Source of the DNA: Priapulus caudatus
Lineage: Eukaryota; Priapulida; Priapulimorpha; Priapulimorphida; Priapulidae
Assembly: GCF_000485595.1 (NCBI RefSeq)
Contig: NW_014578262.1
Coordinates: 29,049-69,476 of the forward strand
DNA length: 40,428 nt
Direction of reading: 5' to 3'
Both the position numbers and the translations under genes were made by a program. Positions within the stretch are counted from its first letter, which is position 1, and each line of letters starts with the position of its first letter. The notes beneath the pieces were generated by a model, which saw only the letters and a program-made list of their open reading frames with translations, was not told the origin of the DNA and searched no databases. Positions 1 through 8,680 of this stretch are shown here, in pieces.

Positions 1-205
1 TAATATGCTGGACCGTACCTCGCCTACTCCACCAACGAGTCTAGGGAGTCGCCTACTCCCTAACCCGAACCCGAACCCTAACCCTAATCCTAACCCTAAT
101 CCTAACCCTAACCATATCAAATAGTGACCAGGGTACGTTCCGGTATACCGGACCGTACCCAGGGTACGTACCGGCAGTACCCTGGGGGACATAGACCCTA
201 TGAGC
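1..205 (-). mobile_element. Foldback MITE with telomere-like core, copy 1 (cut by window edge)
   Basis: This is an inverted copy of the complete element at 17067-17291. Shared stretches include the CCTACTCC block, the ACCAGGGTACGTTCCGG arm and the end CTATGAGC at 198-205. Roughly 65 bp of the other arm lie to the left of the window. Its core holds about eight CCCTAA-type units (61-113), including CCCGAA and CCTAAT variants. The copy at 17067 keeps only about one unit, so the tandem core varies between copies. No protein is encoded, so movement would need a transposase supplied elsewhere. The assignment rests on homology between two copies in the window and is confident; the superfamily is inferred from the other copy's target duplication. 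Confidence 0.8.
61..113. repeat. Interstitial telomere-like (CCCTAA)n tract
   Basis: About eight degenerate CCCTAA units lie inside the foldback element that ends at 205. The variants (CCCGAA, CCTAAT) show that this is not a recent chromosome end. Confidence 0.9.
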
Positions 206-896
206 CGTAGTAACAGGTGATAGTAAACTATCCAGATCCAGACATCACATGTATGTAATAACATAACATTACTAATCACATAAATCAACTAACAGTTTGT
301 AAATAAGCTCGCAACACATATTCGCACACATCAACCTTCAGTAATTATGGAAACTTCGTACCATCAATGTTGTTTTGGTCATAGGTTTCCCCCTTGCCAC
401 GTATATAATATTTACACACGTACGTTATATTATCCCGATATAATTCCATATATAGGAATAATCTCATTTTTCAACAAATACATGATATAATGGTGGTCTA
501 GCTACAAAAAACCTCACATGTGACTGTATAAATCACTGCAAATTGAACGAGCAAAATGTAAATATTTCAAATACATGTACTAGTGTGGTGCAGAAAAACA
601 TCACACTCACACACATAACATGGACGATTGCACAAACTACATGCGTGCAGTGCTTCTATCTTATAAGTTATAAATTAAAGATGCATTCCCGCATACATCT
701 TTGTGACAAACCACTGTAAAAACGTAAGTAAATAACTCACTACACTTTAACTGAACGTTAGCTTTGGAAATAAAACTGTAAAAATATGTATCAAGCCTAT
801 ATTCCCTCAACGAAAAAACAACTCGAAAAAATGTGTTTCGCCGCGGTTCTGTATCATGGCGGCAAGACTCGACGCAGGTCACGTAACCAGCCAGCT

Positions 897-934
897 ATAG
901 ATATCATATAACACATGTGTTATATGATATCTAT
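897..934. repeat. Perfect 38-bp palindrome
   Basis: Bases 897-915 are the exact reverse complement of 916-934. The arms begin ATAGATATCATATAACACA and there is no spacer. Symmetry stops at 896/935. It could extrude as a cruciform or be the remains of a transposon end pair; nothing shows which. Confidence 0.95.
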
Positions 935-1637
935 GAACACATGCTGCCTTCATGACCTTCAACGCTTAGCAACACCGCATGGCAACAAGAGACGCGTCAC
1001 AACATCGCCGCATAGAGATTGGGGTTCCTATCCTGTGTTTGGGTTACATTATTGTATCTACATCGCCGCAGTGCGGCAAAAGTAAACGCTGTTTGAAACA
1101 TTCGACCCGACACTTTCACTTTGTAGTCTAAAAGCTTTGAATGAATATATTCCTGACCAATTTTTTTACCTATCGCACATATATAGGCAAGTACAAACAT
1201 GCAATCAGGAGCTATTAAAAGAGGTATTATTAGCTCTTCATGCAATGTTAAAATAATTCATTTTTGCCTGATTTTACATTTGCCGCTTGAAACTTCGAGG
1301 CAGGGCACCTTTAAATATAACATTCTGTATACAACTGTATCAATAACTGTACATGACTGTATAATTATAACAATTTTATATATTATTATAGTAAATAGCA
1401 TTTGGTAATTTTCTTAGACCAGTGTGTCTTTGGTTTCACGCTCTATATAACATTGATTTCGCATAATTACTAACATGGAATTAAAGGCCTCCAGTTTCCG
1501 AGGATTCACATCACAGTAACTCGTATTTAATTGCATAAAAGCTACAGAAGAATAGCTCAATAATAGAATAATAGGTTTGTTGCTCTTGTATATCCAATCT
1601 ACCAGGTGATGCTACGTTTTTTGTTACATTAATAAGA

Positions 1638-1639
<2 letters not shown>

Positions 1640-1671
<32 letters not shown>
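1640..1671. repeat. (TA)n microsatellite
   Basis: An uninterrupted run of TA dinucleotides. Confidence 0.9.
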
Positions 1672-1672
<1 letters not shown>

Positions 1673-2092
1673 CATGTTATCACCTGTTCGCCTTTCTTTA
1701 TCTTTGTGTGTCACCATGCTAGTATGGGAAATACACACACTGTAAGATTGGTGATTACGTTAGGCTGTGAGGTAGCAGCTTTTGATGTAAAGATTTCGTC
1801 TTGTAGCCTATAAGACTAAAACAAACCTGCTGCAAAGTTATTAACAACCATTGCATGACATTATACTGGCCAGTATATATCGGTAACTGATGCTTAGGAT
1901 TTTACGATTTCGTTTAATTATACATAAAAAGTATCTTTGGTGGGTTGTATCTTTGGCTACTTAACGTAATACTCGGTTGATTAACTGCATTAGAATAGCA
2001 ACAGTTAAAACCTTACGAAATGCATGATAGGTTTCAGTCTTTGTTAGCTTAGCAAAATAATTATTTGTGGTAAATATATAAACGGGGGTAAC

Positions 2093-2151
2093 TTTTGAAC
2101 GTTGGACTCCCTGCTCTCAAAAAGAGGGAGTCCATAGTCTGAAGTTCAAAA
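2093..2151. repeat. Inverted repeat / hairpin
   Basis: TTTTGAAC at the left pairs with GTTCAAAA at the right. Inside, TGGACTCCCT pairs with AGGGAGTCCA around a short loop. It may be a small foldback element remnant. The segment at 2347-2366, which on the minus strand reads CAGGGTGCGAAATTAACGCG, resembles a hAT terminal repeat, but no partner end or target duplication was found. Confidence 0.5.
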
Positions 2152-2468
2152 TTAAAGATATTTTACAATATAAACGCATACATGTGCTTATTTTGAAGAT
2201 TCATGCCGTTGCACGTCTGCCAAATTTTCTTTGGACATTTGCTGTAAAAATAAGGGTAATTCCGCGAGGAGTTAGTATGGCAAAACTTTCAGGGAGTCAC
2301 ACAGACTCCTGCATATGTCAAATCAGAGAGTATTTGACTCCGGACTCGCGTTAATTTCGCACCCTGTATAAATAAATTTTTTTTACACTCGTGTAACGTT
2401 TCCTCACGCACATATTCGCTCTTTTTCAACGCTCCTGCAAAACACTTACAGGTGGGTGCACGCGGGCA

Positions 2469-2482
2469 GCGCCATCTAGTGG
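2469..2482 (+). promoter_or_regulatory. CTCF-type insulator motif, full consensus match
   Basis: GCGCCATCTAGTGG matches all 14 positions of the bilaterian CTCF core (GCGCCMYCTRSTGG). It is the first of seven same-strand CTCF-like motifs between the 3' end of the galactosyltransferase-like gene and the left intergenic DNA. Occupancy is inferred only. Confidence 0.5.
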
Positions 2483-2521
2483 CGCACACAGCGGACAAGA
2501 GCAGTGCGGCGGACGCGGGTG

Positions 2522-2800
2522 GCGCTACCTGGCGGCACGGCGCGTGGTGGATGCATGCGGCGCAGCATACGGCACTATCGGTACCTGACGACACGGTGCA
2601 GCGCGATGGCGGTGCGGTGCAGCGCGATGGCGGTGCGGTGCAGCGCGATGGGGGCGCTACCTGGCGACGCAGTGCAGCGCGATGGCGCTACCTGGCGACG
2701 CGACTTACGGTGGCGGCGCAACCTGGTGACGCGACGGACGACGGCGGCGCTACCTGGCGACGCGACGGACGACGGCGGCGGCGCTATCTGGCGGCGCGGG
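2522..2800. repeat. GC-rich minisatellite with repeated CTCF-like motifs
   Basis: Imperfect tandem repeats share the block GGCGCTACCTGGCGACG. Copies of the 14-bp CTCF-like motif start at 2522, 2654, 2685, 2716, 2747 and 2781, so the middle ones are 31 bp apart. They score about 11-12 of 14 against the consensus. A second sub-repeat (GTGCAGCGCGATGGCG) fills 2596-2650. The array runs into the coding sequence of the minus-strand glycosyltransferase, supplying its stop codon (2750-2752) and last residues. Confidence 0.75.
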
Positions 2801-3928
2801 GGACGACGGCGGGAGCGTCTCGCCGCGCATCGTGAGCAGCTTGCTCCACAGCGTGTACATGTCGGCGAGGCGGCGGACGTGCGCGAACAGCGCCGGGTGC
2901 GTCGCGTTCAGCACGCCGCGCTCCAGCTGTTCCTGCTTGAAGACGTACGTCGACGCGATCGAGACGCGGCGCACGTCGGCGCGGCTGGGCAGGTAACCCG
3001 TCACGTAGACGTCGTCGACCCAGAAGAAAGGCGTGTAGAGCGAGGCGTTGTAGAGCGCCACGACCGCGTCCGGCGTGATCAGGAACGCGCTTCCCGAGCA
3101 GTACTGCGGGAAGTACTTTCCCGCGTAGTCGCGCTCGGCGACCTCCCACTTCCCCGTGCGCAGCACGGGCATGCGGCCCCACACGTGGCAGAGAATGGCG
3201 CGCACGGGTGCGTGGCCGTGCCGCGCGACGCTCGTCAGGTGCGCGTGCAGCGCGAACACGTTCACGACGATGTCGTCGTCGGTCTTCAGCACCCAGCGCG
3301 CGCGCGAGCAGTGGCGCGCGACCCAGCGCAGCGCGCCGACGCCCTTGTAGGTCAGGTTCCTGTACGTGTCGCGGAAGTCCTCCTGCACGAGGTCGCGGTA
3401 CGCACCGCTCTCGAACGCGAGCGCGCTCTGCGTCGTCGCGTCGTCCGAGGGAACGCCGAGGAAGAAGACGACGCGGAAGCGGAGACGTCGCAGCCAGCGC
3501 TCGTGCGCCCACGTCTCGCGGATCGCCATGCGGCGGCGGTAGTGGCTCGGCGCCGTGTGCACGTAGACGATCATGAAGAGGTCGTCGCCGTCACGCTCGC
3601 ACATGTCCTCCTCGTTCAGCAGGTAGGAGAAGTTGTGCGGGTTCGGCACGCCGGGCGGGTCACGCTGCGGCAGGGGTCGCGCCGCCGACGCACGCATCAC
3701 GTCGTGGTAGATCCGCCACCGCTCCGTGTGGTTCGTCCACTTGGCGACGCCGGGGGGTTCGCTCGTGGCGACGACGACGTCGATCCAGTTGCCGTCGGTG
3801 GGGCGGTAGTGCGTGCGACTGCGGATGAACACGCTCGAGCGTACGCTCTGGTGCAGCGTCAGCGTCAGCAGCAACACACAGACGACGCAGCCGACGACGA
3901 TGAGGTTCAGGAATTTGCTACCCATCAT
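2750..3928 (-). CDS. Beta-1,3-galactosyltransferase-like Golgi enzyme (GT31 family)
   Basis: This intact single-exon reading frame encodes 392 residues. Residues 1-8 are cytosolic, about 9-25 form the signal-anchor membrane helix of a type II Golgi protein, a variable stem follows, and the catalytic domain starts near 115. GT31 landmarks are visible: RMAIRETW (133-140), the metal-binding DDD within LKTDDDIVVNVF (217-219), FPQYCSGSAFLIT (273-285) and the VDDVYVTG loop (304-311). Possible N-glycosylation sites include NHT (66) and NLT (191). Known relatives transfer UDP-galactose or UDP-GlcNAc in beta-1,3 linkage to glycan acceptors; the donor cannot be decided here. Two ATGs are adjacent, and the first is used. 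The last roughly 30 residues (Pro/Ala/Arg-rich) have no family counterpart and come from the neighbouring minisatellite. GC content is far above the flanks, but other exons here are also GC-rich, so transfer is not implied. Confidence 0.92.
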   Translation of the reverse strand: MMGSKFLNLIVVGCVVCVLLLTLTLHQSVRSSVFIRSRTHYRPTDGNWIDVVVATSEPPGVAKWTNHTERWRIYHDVMRASAARPLPQRDPPGVPNPHNFSYLLNEEDMCERDGDDLFMIVYVHTAPSHYRRRMAIRETWAHERWLRRLRFRVVFFLGVPSDDATTQSALAFESGAYRDLVQEDFRDTYRNLTYKGVGALRWVARHCSRARWVLKTDDDIVVNVFALHAHLTSVARHGHAPVRAILCHVWGRMPVLRTGKWEVAERDYAGKYFPQYCSGSAFLITPDAVVALYNASLYTPFFWVDDVYVTGYLPSRADVRRVSIASTYVFKQEQLERGVLNATHPALFAHVRRLADMYTLWSKLLTMRGETLPPSSPAPPDSAAAVVRRVAR

Positions 3929-3970
3929 TCTCGATGACGATATTATTGCACCGCGCGTCAGTTACCGTTA

Positions 3971-4238
3971 GCTGCTGGTTGGATTCCTGTAACAGTTCCC
4001 GTTGGGTGTTGGCTGGAATCGTGTAACAGTTCCTGTTGAGTGTTAGCTGGATTGTTATTACAGGTCCTGTTGGGTGCTGGTTGGATTCCTGTAACAGATC
4101 CTGCTGGGTGTTGGTTGGATTCCGGTACAGTTCCTGTTGGGTGTTAGCTGGATTATTATAACAGTTCCTGTTAGGTGCTGGTTGGATTCATGTAATGATT
4201 CCAGCTTGGTGCTGGTTTCGTTCTTGTAACAGCGCCTG
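3971..4238. repeat. 34-bp minisatellite upstream of the GT31 gene
   Basis: About eight imperfect tandem units carry the recurring blocks GTAACAGTTCCTGTTGG and GTGYTGGTTGGATTC. It starts about 40 bp upstream of the glycosyltransferase start codon, so it occupies the presumed promoter or 5' UTR. Confidence 0.85.
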
Positions 4239-4455
4239 AAATAGAAACAGGATTGCCTCTGCTAATACAAGCCTGAAACAACAGCGCTACGAGCAAATAT
4301 TGTGTTTGCACTTCGCAGTGCTTGCCTGTTAACAACAGCAAACAATCCAACTATGGAAACAGCAGCGCAACTCTTATGTTGGCTCCACGCCAACCAAAGC
4401 TGCAGGAACCATTTGCGTTATAGTTAAATACAAACGCTGCGGATATTCCTTACAA

Positions 4456-4695
4456 GGCCATCCTTGAAAAATTATATGTTTGCTGTCCTCCGACCGACCC
4501 ACAAAAATAGCCGCAACCCAAAAGTTTTTTTTACATTTTGGGTTCCATGTTGTTTTTTTTTACATTTTTCATAGTTAAGACTGAAACACAAAGCATGTGT
4601 GGCAAACATGAGGACAGACTTAAAATAACTATTATGCCTCACAAAAAAAATCATGGGTCGGGGGACAGCAAACATAGAATTTTTTAAGGATGGCC
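4456..4695. mobile_element. Foldback MITE, about 38-bp terminal inverted repeats
   Basis: The left end GGCCATCCTTGAAAAATT and the inverted right end GGCCATCCTTAAAAAATT stay alignable for about 38 bp (both contain ATGTTTGCTGTCC), with about three mismatches. The interior is T-rich and non-coding. No target duplication abuts the ends. Similar sequences lie slightly further out on both sides (GATATTCCTTAC at 4442-4453 and GATATCCTTAC near 4704), possibly a decayed duplication. The superfamily is undetermined. Confidence 0.75.
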
Positions 4696-4714
4696 CAACC
4701 TATGATATCCTTAC

Positions 4715-5520
4715 CCATAACAGAATTCTACGCATTGGAATTTTCAACATATGCCACAATGTGAAGAAAGAGTCATGCGTTCGTAACAAATGAAGAGTTC
4801 TGGGCACGCAGACCGACCAACGATTAATGCTCCCCTATGCACCATATCGACAAACAATAAGGCGTCACCGGATACAGTACAAAGTACACATGGCAGGGCC
4901 TAAAGCAAACTTATAGATGCACACACCCTATTACTGACTGACACCAACTAATACCGGAAACCAGTTCATGGTGCTTAGGTTAGCCTAAATAAAGGGGAGT
5001 AGATAAAAGAAAGTTGAGATAAGTGGTTGAAAATGTGAGTGCATGCACACATGCTGTTTGTTTTTTCTGTGGCCTCCTCCTGTATTGTATTTGTTTAATT
5101 ACACAGCAAATTAAATGATCAGCATTTGCTGAAAGGAATGCATACCAAGTTCTTACCCAAACGTTAAATAAAAAAATTAAAAAAAGAAAAGAAAAAAAGT
5201 TCTTACCCAAACAAGGGGGATACCAAGTTTTACCTGACCACGATACACCTTGTTGAGGTTATAACTGTAAGCTTGTTTGGCCAAAAGCACTAAGCAGATT
5301 CGACGATCGTGGTCCCAATCAAATTGAGTCACAAATAACACCTAAACTGTCTGTCATTCATTGAACGCCAACATTTACACCTGGAAATCTTACATTGAAC
5401 ATTGGAGTTTACAGATGCCAGAATGAGATGCTAAGGCTGATGGCTGCAAGCTCATCGCATCTCACTTCTTCATTCTTACTAATCATCTAATGCACCGTCA
5501 TTAAACATTTAATTCAATTG
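4715..5520. other. Intergenic DNA, no gene seen
   Basis: No supported exon or RNA gene. The only structure noted is a direct repeat of AAGTTCTTACCCAAAC at about 5149 and 5198 around an A-rich stretch. Confidence 0.5.
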
Positions 5521-5525
5521 ATATT

Positions 5526-5744
5526 TGTTACGTGCTGCACAGCCACGAAGTCATAGCCAAAACCAGAACCAGTGGAGAACGTTTACACAAGCGTTTATTC
5601 AGCTACACAAACGTGTGCCCCGTGCCCTGTCCACTGCCCAACTGCCTCGTGTATACACGTGTACGTTACACCCATCTATTGACACGTGTGTCGCCATCTA
5701 GTGGCTGACTAGGCTATTACAGACGTGTATTACAACACTTAACA
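5526..5744 (-). repeat. 3' LTR of a Gypsy-type retrotransposon
   Basis: Read on the minus strand, the 219-bp segment begins TGTTAAGTG and ends GCACGTAACA, giving the TGTTA/TAACA inverted termini usual for LTRs. An AATAAA signal lies at about 5592-5597 (reverse strand). A purine-rich tract, AAAAAGGGAAAGA on the minus strand (5745-5757), abuts it, as expected of the plus-strand primer site before a 3' LTR. A near-match to the CTCF core lies at 5691-5704. The 5' LTR was not found. Confidence 0.75.
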
Positions 5745-6056
5745 TCTTTCCCTTTTTGGAAAAACTCGATCTAGCTCAACACCAATCAACACTATTTCTT
5801 AAGTCATCAAAGTAACACAACCCAAAATTATTAAAATAACAGAAGACAAAACTAACTATTCTCCCAGTCCTCATAGATAGTATGACTTAACGTTATCGCT
5901 TCACAAGAACTCAACTTATATCAAATATCATCAATACATCACAAATTATACCTTCTTGTGCCACCGATACGTGTTATACAAATGAACGATCATAGCTGAA
6001 TAAAATAAAACCGCTTAACATAAGACATGACACTCTATCCTCCGATACTACTGATG

Positions 6057-6190
6057 CTACTGCCTAAACCTCACAGGAATTTTAACAGTTCTGCCGGATC
6101 TGGTTGTCTTTACATCGGCATCTGTTGACGGCGGCCGAGGTACGTCGGAAGGGGGTGCGATTGGCACGTGCACGGGCGATGCCGGCAACG
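6057..6190 (-). pseudogene. Gypsy pol C-terminal tail fragment
   Basis: The minus-strand frame ends [15 protein letters not shown] followed by a stop at 6057-6059. Basic, Arg/Pro-rich ends of the form TRSGR-V--P-RF are typical of Gypsy polyproteins just upstream of the 3' LTR. It is in a different frame from the SAM segment before it, so no continuous product could be made across the junction. Confidence 0.65.
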
Positions 6191-6198
6191 TCGCTTGA

Positions 6199-6486
6199 CT
6201 GTGCGAAGAAAGCGACCTTGACCCTCTCTATGTGATGACATAGCTTCACGGCGGGCCCCAGCTTCAGTTCAAGGTGCTCCTACACCGTAGGTAGGTTGAG
6301 CAGCATCAGCGCCTGACCGTCAATCTCCTGTTCCCCGAGGATGCGAGACATGTGAGCGCACTCTGTGTTCGCGATGAATCGGGCGACGTCATCCACCGAC
6401 CACTCCAGCGGATTTGTCTCCAACACCAAGTGGCTCTCTTGTTGTCTCCGCCGCCGCTGCTGCAGTGGTGCCTGTGCTCCTGTCAA
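6199..6486 (-). pseudogene. SFMBT-like SAM domain captured in the retroelement, interrupted by a stop
   Basis: The frame reads [14 protein letters not shown], then [17 protein letters not shown], an in-frame TAG (6280-6282), then [17 protein letters not shown] and AFFAQ. This is a nearly full SAM domain, closest in memory to the C-terminal SAM of SFMBT proteins (polycomb-group, four MBT repeats plus SAM), where SAM mediates protein-protein assembly. It is continuous, with no intron. A Gln/Arg-rich stretch precedes it. The family call is from motif recognition, not a search. The stop means no full domain can be translated from this copy unless the base is an assembly error. Confidence 0.72.
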
Positions 6487-6695
6487 TGATGTGAGTGTTT
6501 AGCGTGCATCGTCGGCTCCTCAATCGGGCTGATGACATTTATCTCCTTCAGCCTCTCCAGCTTCATCTTTAGTTTCGGTCGCACCGCGATGGGGACTCTC
6601 CTGTTGGCCATCACCACAGGTATCGCACCAGCACCAACACTACGATGCTGGGTACCTGGGTAACTATGTGGGGGGTTTGCTGTCACACCAGTCAA
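6483..6695 (-). pseudogene. Gypsy pol fragment, N-terminal reverse-transcriptase region
   Basis: The core RRVPIAVRPKLKMKLERL then VISPIEEPT matches the segment of Gypsy pol just before the first reverse-transcriptase motifs, where the pattern PRRVP-ALR-KLK-EL-RL--GVI-PV-EPT is conserved. Similarity stops at 6510, exactly after EPT. A short unrelated tail and a TGA (6483-6485) follow. Sequence upstream of 6617 is poorly conserved. It is a fragment only and cannot be functional. Confidence 0.7.
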
Positions 6696-6933
6696 GCAAC
6701 TGTTACATGCAGGAATACTCCGAATACAGTACTATATGTGACATACCATCTCAGGCGTCTATACAATTTGTAGATTTTGGATACCCTAGCAGGTCAACTA
6801 AAATAGCACTGCCAGCGGATTGTGTGACGCTACCCCCCGCTTCGCTCTTTTACTCTGGGTCATGTCTTATAAGTTATAGACTAGCACCCTTCTTGACACA
6901 TGAGCCTCCAAGGGCCTGTGGTCAGTCACTAAG

Positions 6934-7168
6934 GCAGATGGGGTCGTTGTCGTATCAGGTACTACAGATATGTACCCGAGGTAGTTTTAGGTTGTTTAGT
7001 ATTATGTTTATATTTTTATATGAGGTACCGTATGTTTAGGGTTAGGGTTAGGGTTCGGGTTAGGGTTAGGGTACACTTCTGTAGTACAAGTCTGGTACAC
7101 TTTGTGTATACATATATGTACCTCGGGTACATATCTGTAATACCTGCTACGACAACGACCCCTTGAGC
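6934..7168. mobile_element. Foldback MITE with 9-bp target duplication and TTAGGG core
   Basis: The arms 6940-6983 and 7119-7162 are inverted copies with 42 of 44 bases identical, starting GGGGTCGTTGTCGTA. GTCACTAAG occurs directly at 6925-6933 and 7169-7177. Taken as a 9-bp target duplication, it sets the element at 6934-7168 with ends GCAGATGGGGTC and GCTCAAGGGGTC. Nine-bp duplications are typical of Mutator-like elements. The core holds six TTAGGG-type units. There is no coding capacity. The ends resemble those of the element at 17067-17291 (GCTCATAGGGTC), so the two may belong to one superfamily. Confidence 0.78.
7036..7071 (+). repeat. Interstitial telomere-like (TTAGGG)6 tract
   Basis: Five TTAGGG units and one TTCGGG unit form the interior of the foldback element at 6934-7168. 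Confidence 0.95.
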
Positions 7169-7177
7169 GTCACTAAG

Positions 7178-7980
7178 CCAGCAACTGAAGGCCTAATAAT
7201 GACAATGCTGAGCAAAATCAATAAAACTAGGCCTAGTGTCAGTGAATAATATATGGCGATATAATATGGCACACATGCGACATGGTACGTATACATAATA
7301 ATAACAGTAAACTGTAGCAGGACGTAGATGAATATGTATAAAAACACATACATGTGCTTGTATATATATAGTATGGACAGACTTACCATATGAACATCCC
7401 AACACTAGACGTATCATGGTATATGAACCATGTTTACGGACGCCTGCGGACGCTCGATGTTTTTCTGCTCTCTAGCCTAGACTGGTACTGTGTCTTATCG
7501 CCATCGGCATTGCATGTACCTTTCTCCAGAATATCAAAATATCATTATGAAAAGGATTCAATCATTGATTACTGTTTACGGGTTAACTTATATATTATTG
7601 GCCTATCGATTCGATCAACCATGACTCTCTCCTTCTTCGTACAGTTTCCTGGACTTTGAAGAATACTCTTTATAAGATTGTGAGTTTTATTTCTGTGCTT
7701 TTCCCGTGGGGAACAACAGTAAACGTTATTAGCTTACATGGTACACGTCTCCGCTCTATCGTGTCCTGACACCTGTCGGCTACATTAGAAAATAAATGTT
7801 CGCTTATAGATATGATATAATACTATGTATGTGTAATATATAATATATATATGATAAGATAATATATAATATATATATAATAAGATATATAATAATATAT
7901 TATTAATAATATATCATATGACTATGAGCTATAGTATTTGTGTTCGCTAGGCGCTCCGATATTTTGCGATAGATGCAGGA
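7178..7980. other. Intergenic DNA upstream of the ARF gene
   Basis: No gene recognised. The stretch 7820-7920 is a highly AT-rich array of ATATAATATAT-like repeats. Short frames here have no family resemblance. Confidence 0.5.
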
Positions 7981-7986
7981 TGCTGT

Positions 7987-8005
7987 CACGTGGTACGTGA
8001 CGTCA
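7987..8005 (+). promoter_or_regulatory. Putative ARF promoter: E-box plus CRE
   Basis: CACGTG (7987-7992) and a perfect palindromic CRE, TGACGTCA (7998-8005), lie five bases apart. They sit just upstream of a putative 5' UTR exon with a strong donor (GTAAGTAT at 8059). A YY1-like CGCCATTTT at 8033-8041 is typical of TATA-less housekeeping start sites. bZIP factors of the CREB/CREB3 type bind such ACGT cores. Binding is inferred. Confidence 0.45.
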
Positions 8006-8009
8006 GATT

Positions 8010-8058
8010 GTCAACGAAATCTCTTCCACGTTCGCCATTTTCCTAAGGACTGTGATTT
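8010..8058 (+). other. Putative non-coding first exon of the ARF gene
   Basis: A short segment ends at a near-consensus splice donor at 8059 (GTAAGTATAT) and follows the E-box/CRE pair. It could join the acceptor at 9906-9907 (CTGTTCCAG), which opens 28 bases before the ARF start codon. The transcription start is not defined by the sequence. Confidence 0.4.
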
Positions 8059-8680
8059 GTAAGTATATACATTTTAACGATATGGTCCTAAGAACGGTTA
8101 AGAAACGCGTGTTATTATACGAGCGAACGAAGAGTGACTTGACCGGCATTTCTTGCTTCCGTAAAATGTAGAGTTGTCATTTATACAGCGTTTATTCCAA
8201 GCGTTCGTTGAACCGATTTGCCGGCCAAGTGGCAAGTTCACTTCACATAAAAATTCGCATGTAGGCCTAGAGTCCTACATATTTCATGAATTTTTACACT
8301 AACTTCCTGATAGTGTTATTTGACGTTCAGTAATCTCTGACAAAGGTGGGGAAAGTCAGAATACTAGCATGTAAGTTGATCAAATTTGAAGATCAACAGT
8401 CTATGTTGCACTTGAATGAAAACTGAAATTTGAAAGATGTCAAACCAGGGCCAGGGCGTCTTCACTAATTAAATTACGGAACAACTCTATAATCTTAGTA
8501 CTCCTAGTGTCATCATCATCTTCTTAATGATCACTAACCGTAATCATAATCCATAACCCGTACCGTAACCCTAAATACCCCTAAATTATTATTACGGACT
8601 GGACAGGACTCGTGTGAGTCGTGAGTCGAACAACACCGCACAAAATATTTTGATATAACTATAGGCCTACTACCAGTTAG

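Larger units (their letters stand above)
206..2090. other. AT-rich intergenic DNA, no gene seen
   Basis: No convincing exon was found on either strand: open frames are short, AT-rich and match no family known to me. The stretch holds a perfect 38-bp palindrome (897-934) and a (TA)n microsatellite near 1640-1671. Confidence 0.6.
5526..6740 (-). mobile_element. Decayed Gypsy LTR retrotransposon containing a host-type SAM domain
   Basis: On the minus strand the order is: a fragment of the N-terminal reverse-transcriptase region (about 6617-6510), a SAM domain like that of polycomb protein SFMBT (about 6414-6199), the C-terminal end of pol (about 6190-6057), a polypurine tract (5745-5757) and the 3' LTR (5526-5744). 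The catalytic reverse-transcriptase core, RNase H and integrase are absent, as is the 5' end, and stops interrupt the frames. The copy cannot move on its own. Because pol-derived sequence lies on both sides of the SAM domain in one orientation, the domain sits inside the element rather than beside it. Template switching onto a host transcript is a plausible origin; internal deletion followed by a later insertion is the alternative. Confidence 0.65.

Noticed and set aside
2230-2366. Complete hAT element ending CGTTAATTTCGCACCCTG
   Set aside because: Only one end is convincing; neither a matching left end nor an 8-bp duplication could be found.
2750-3928. Horizontal transfer of the GC-rich single-exon glycosyltransferase
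   Set aside because: The integrin and Gln-rich exons are also GC-rich, and single-exon GT31 genes are common in animals.
2504-3937. 477-codon plus-strand frame over the glycosyltransferase gene
   Set aside because: It is a GC-rich antisense shadow rich in Arg/Val/His; the minus strand has full GT31 motifs.
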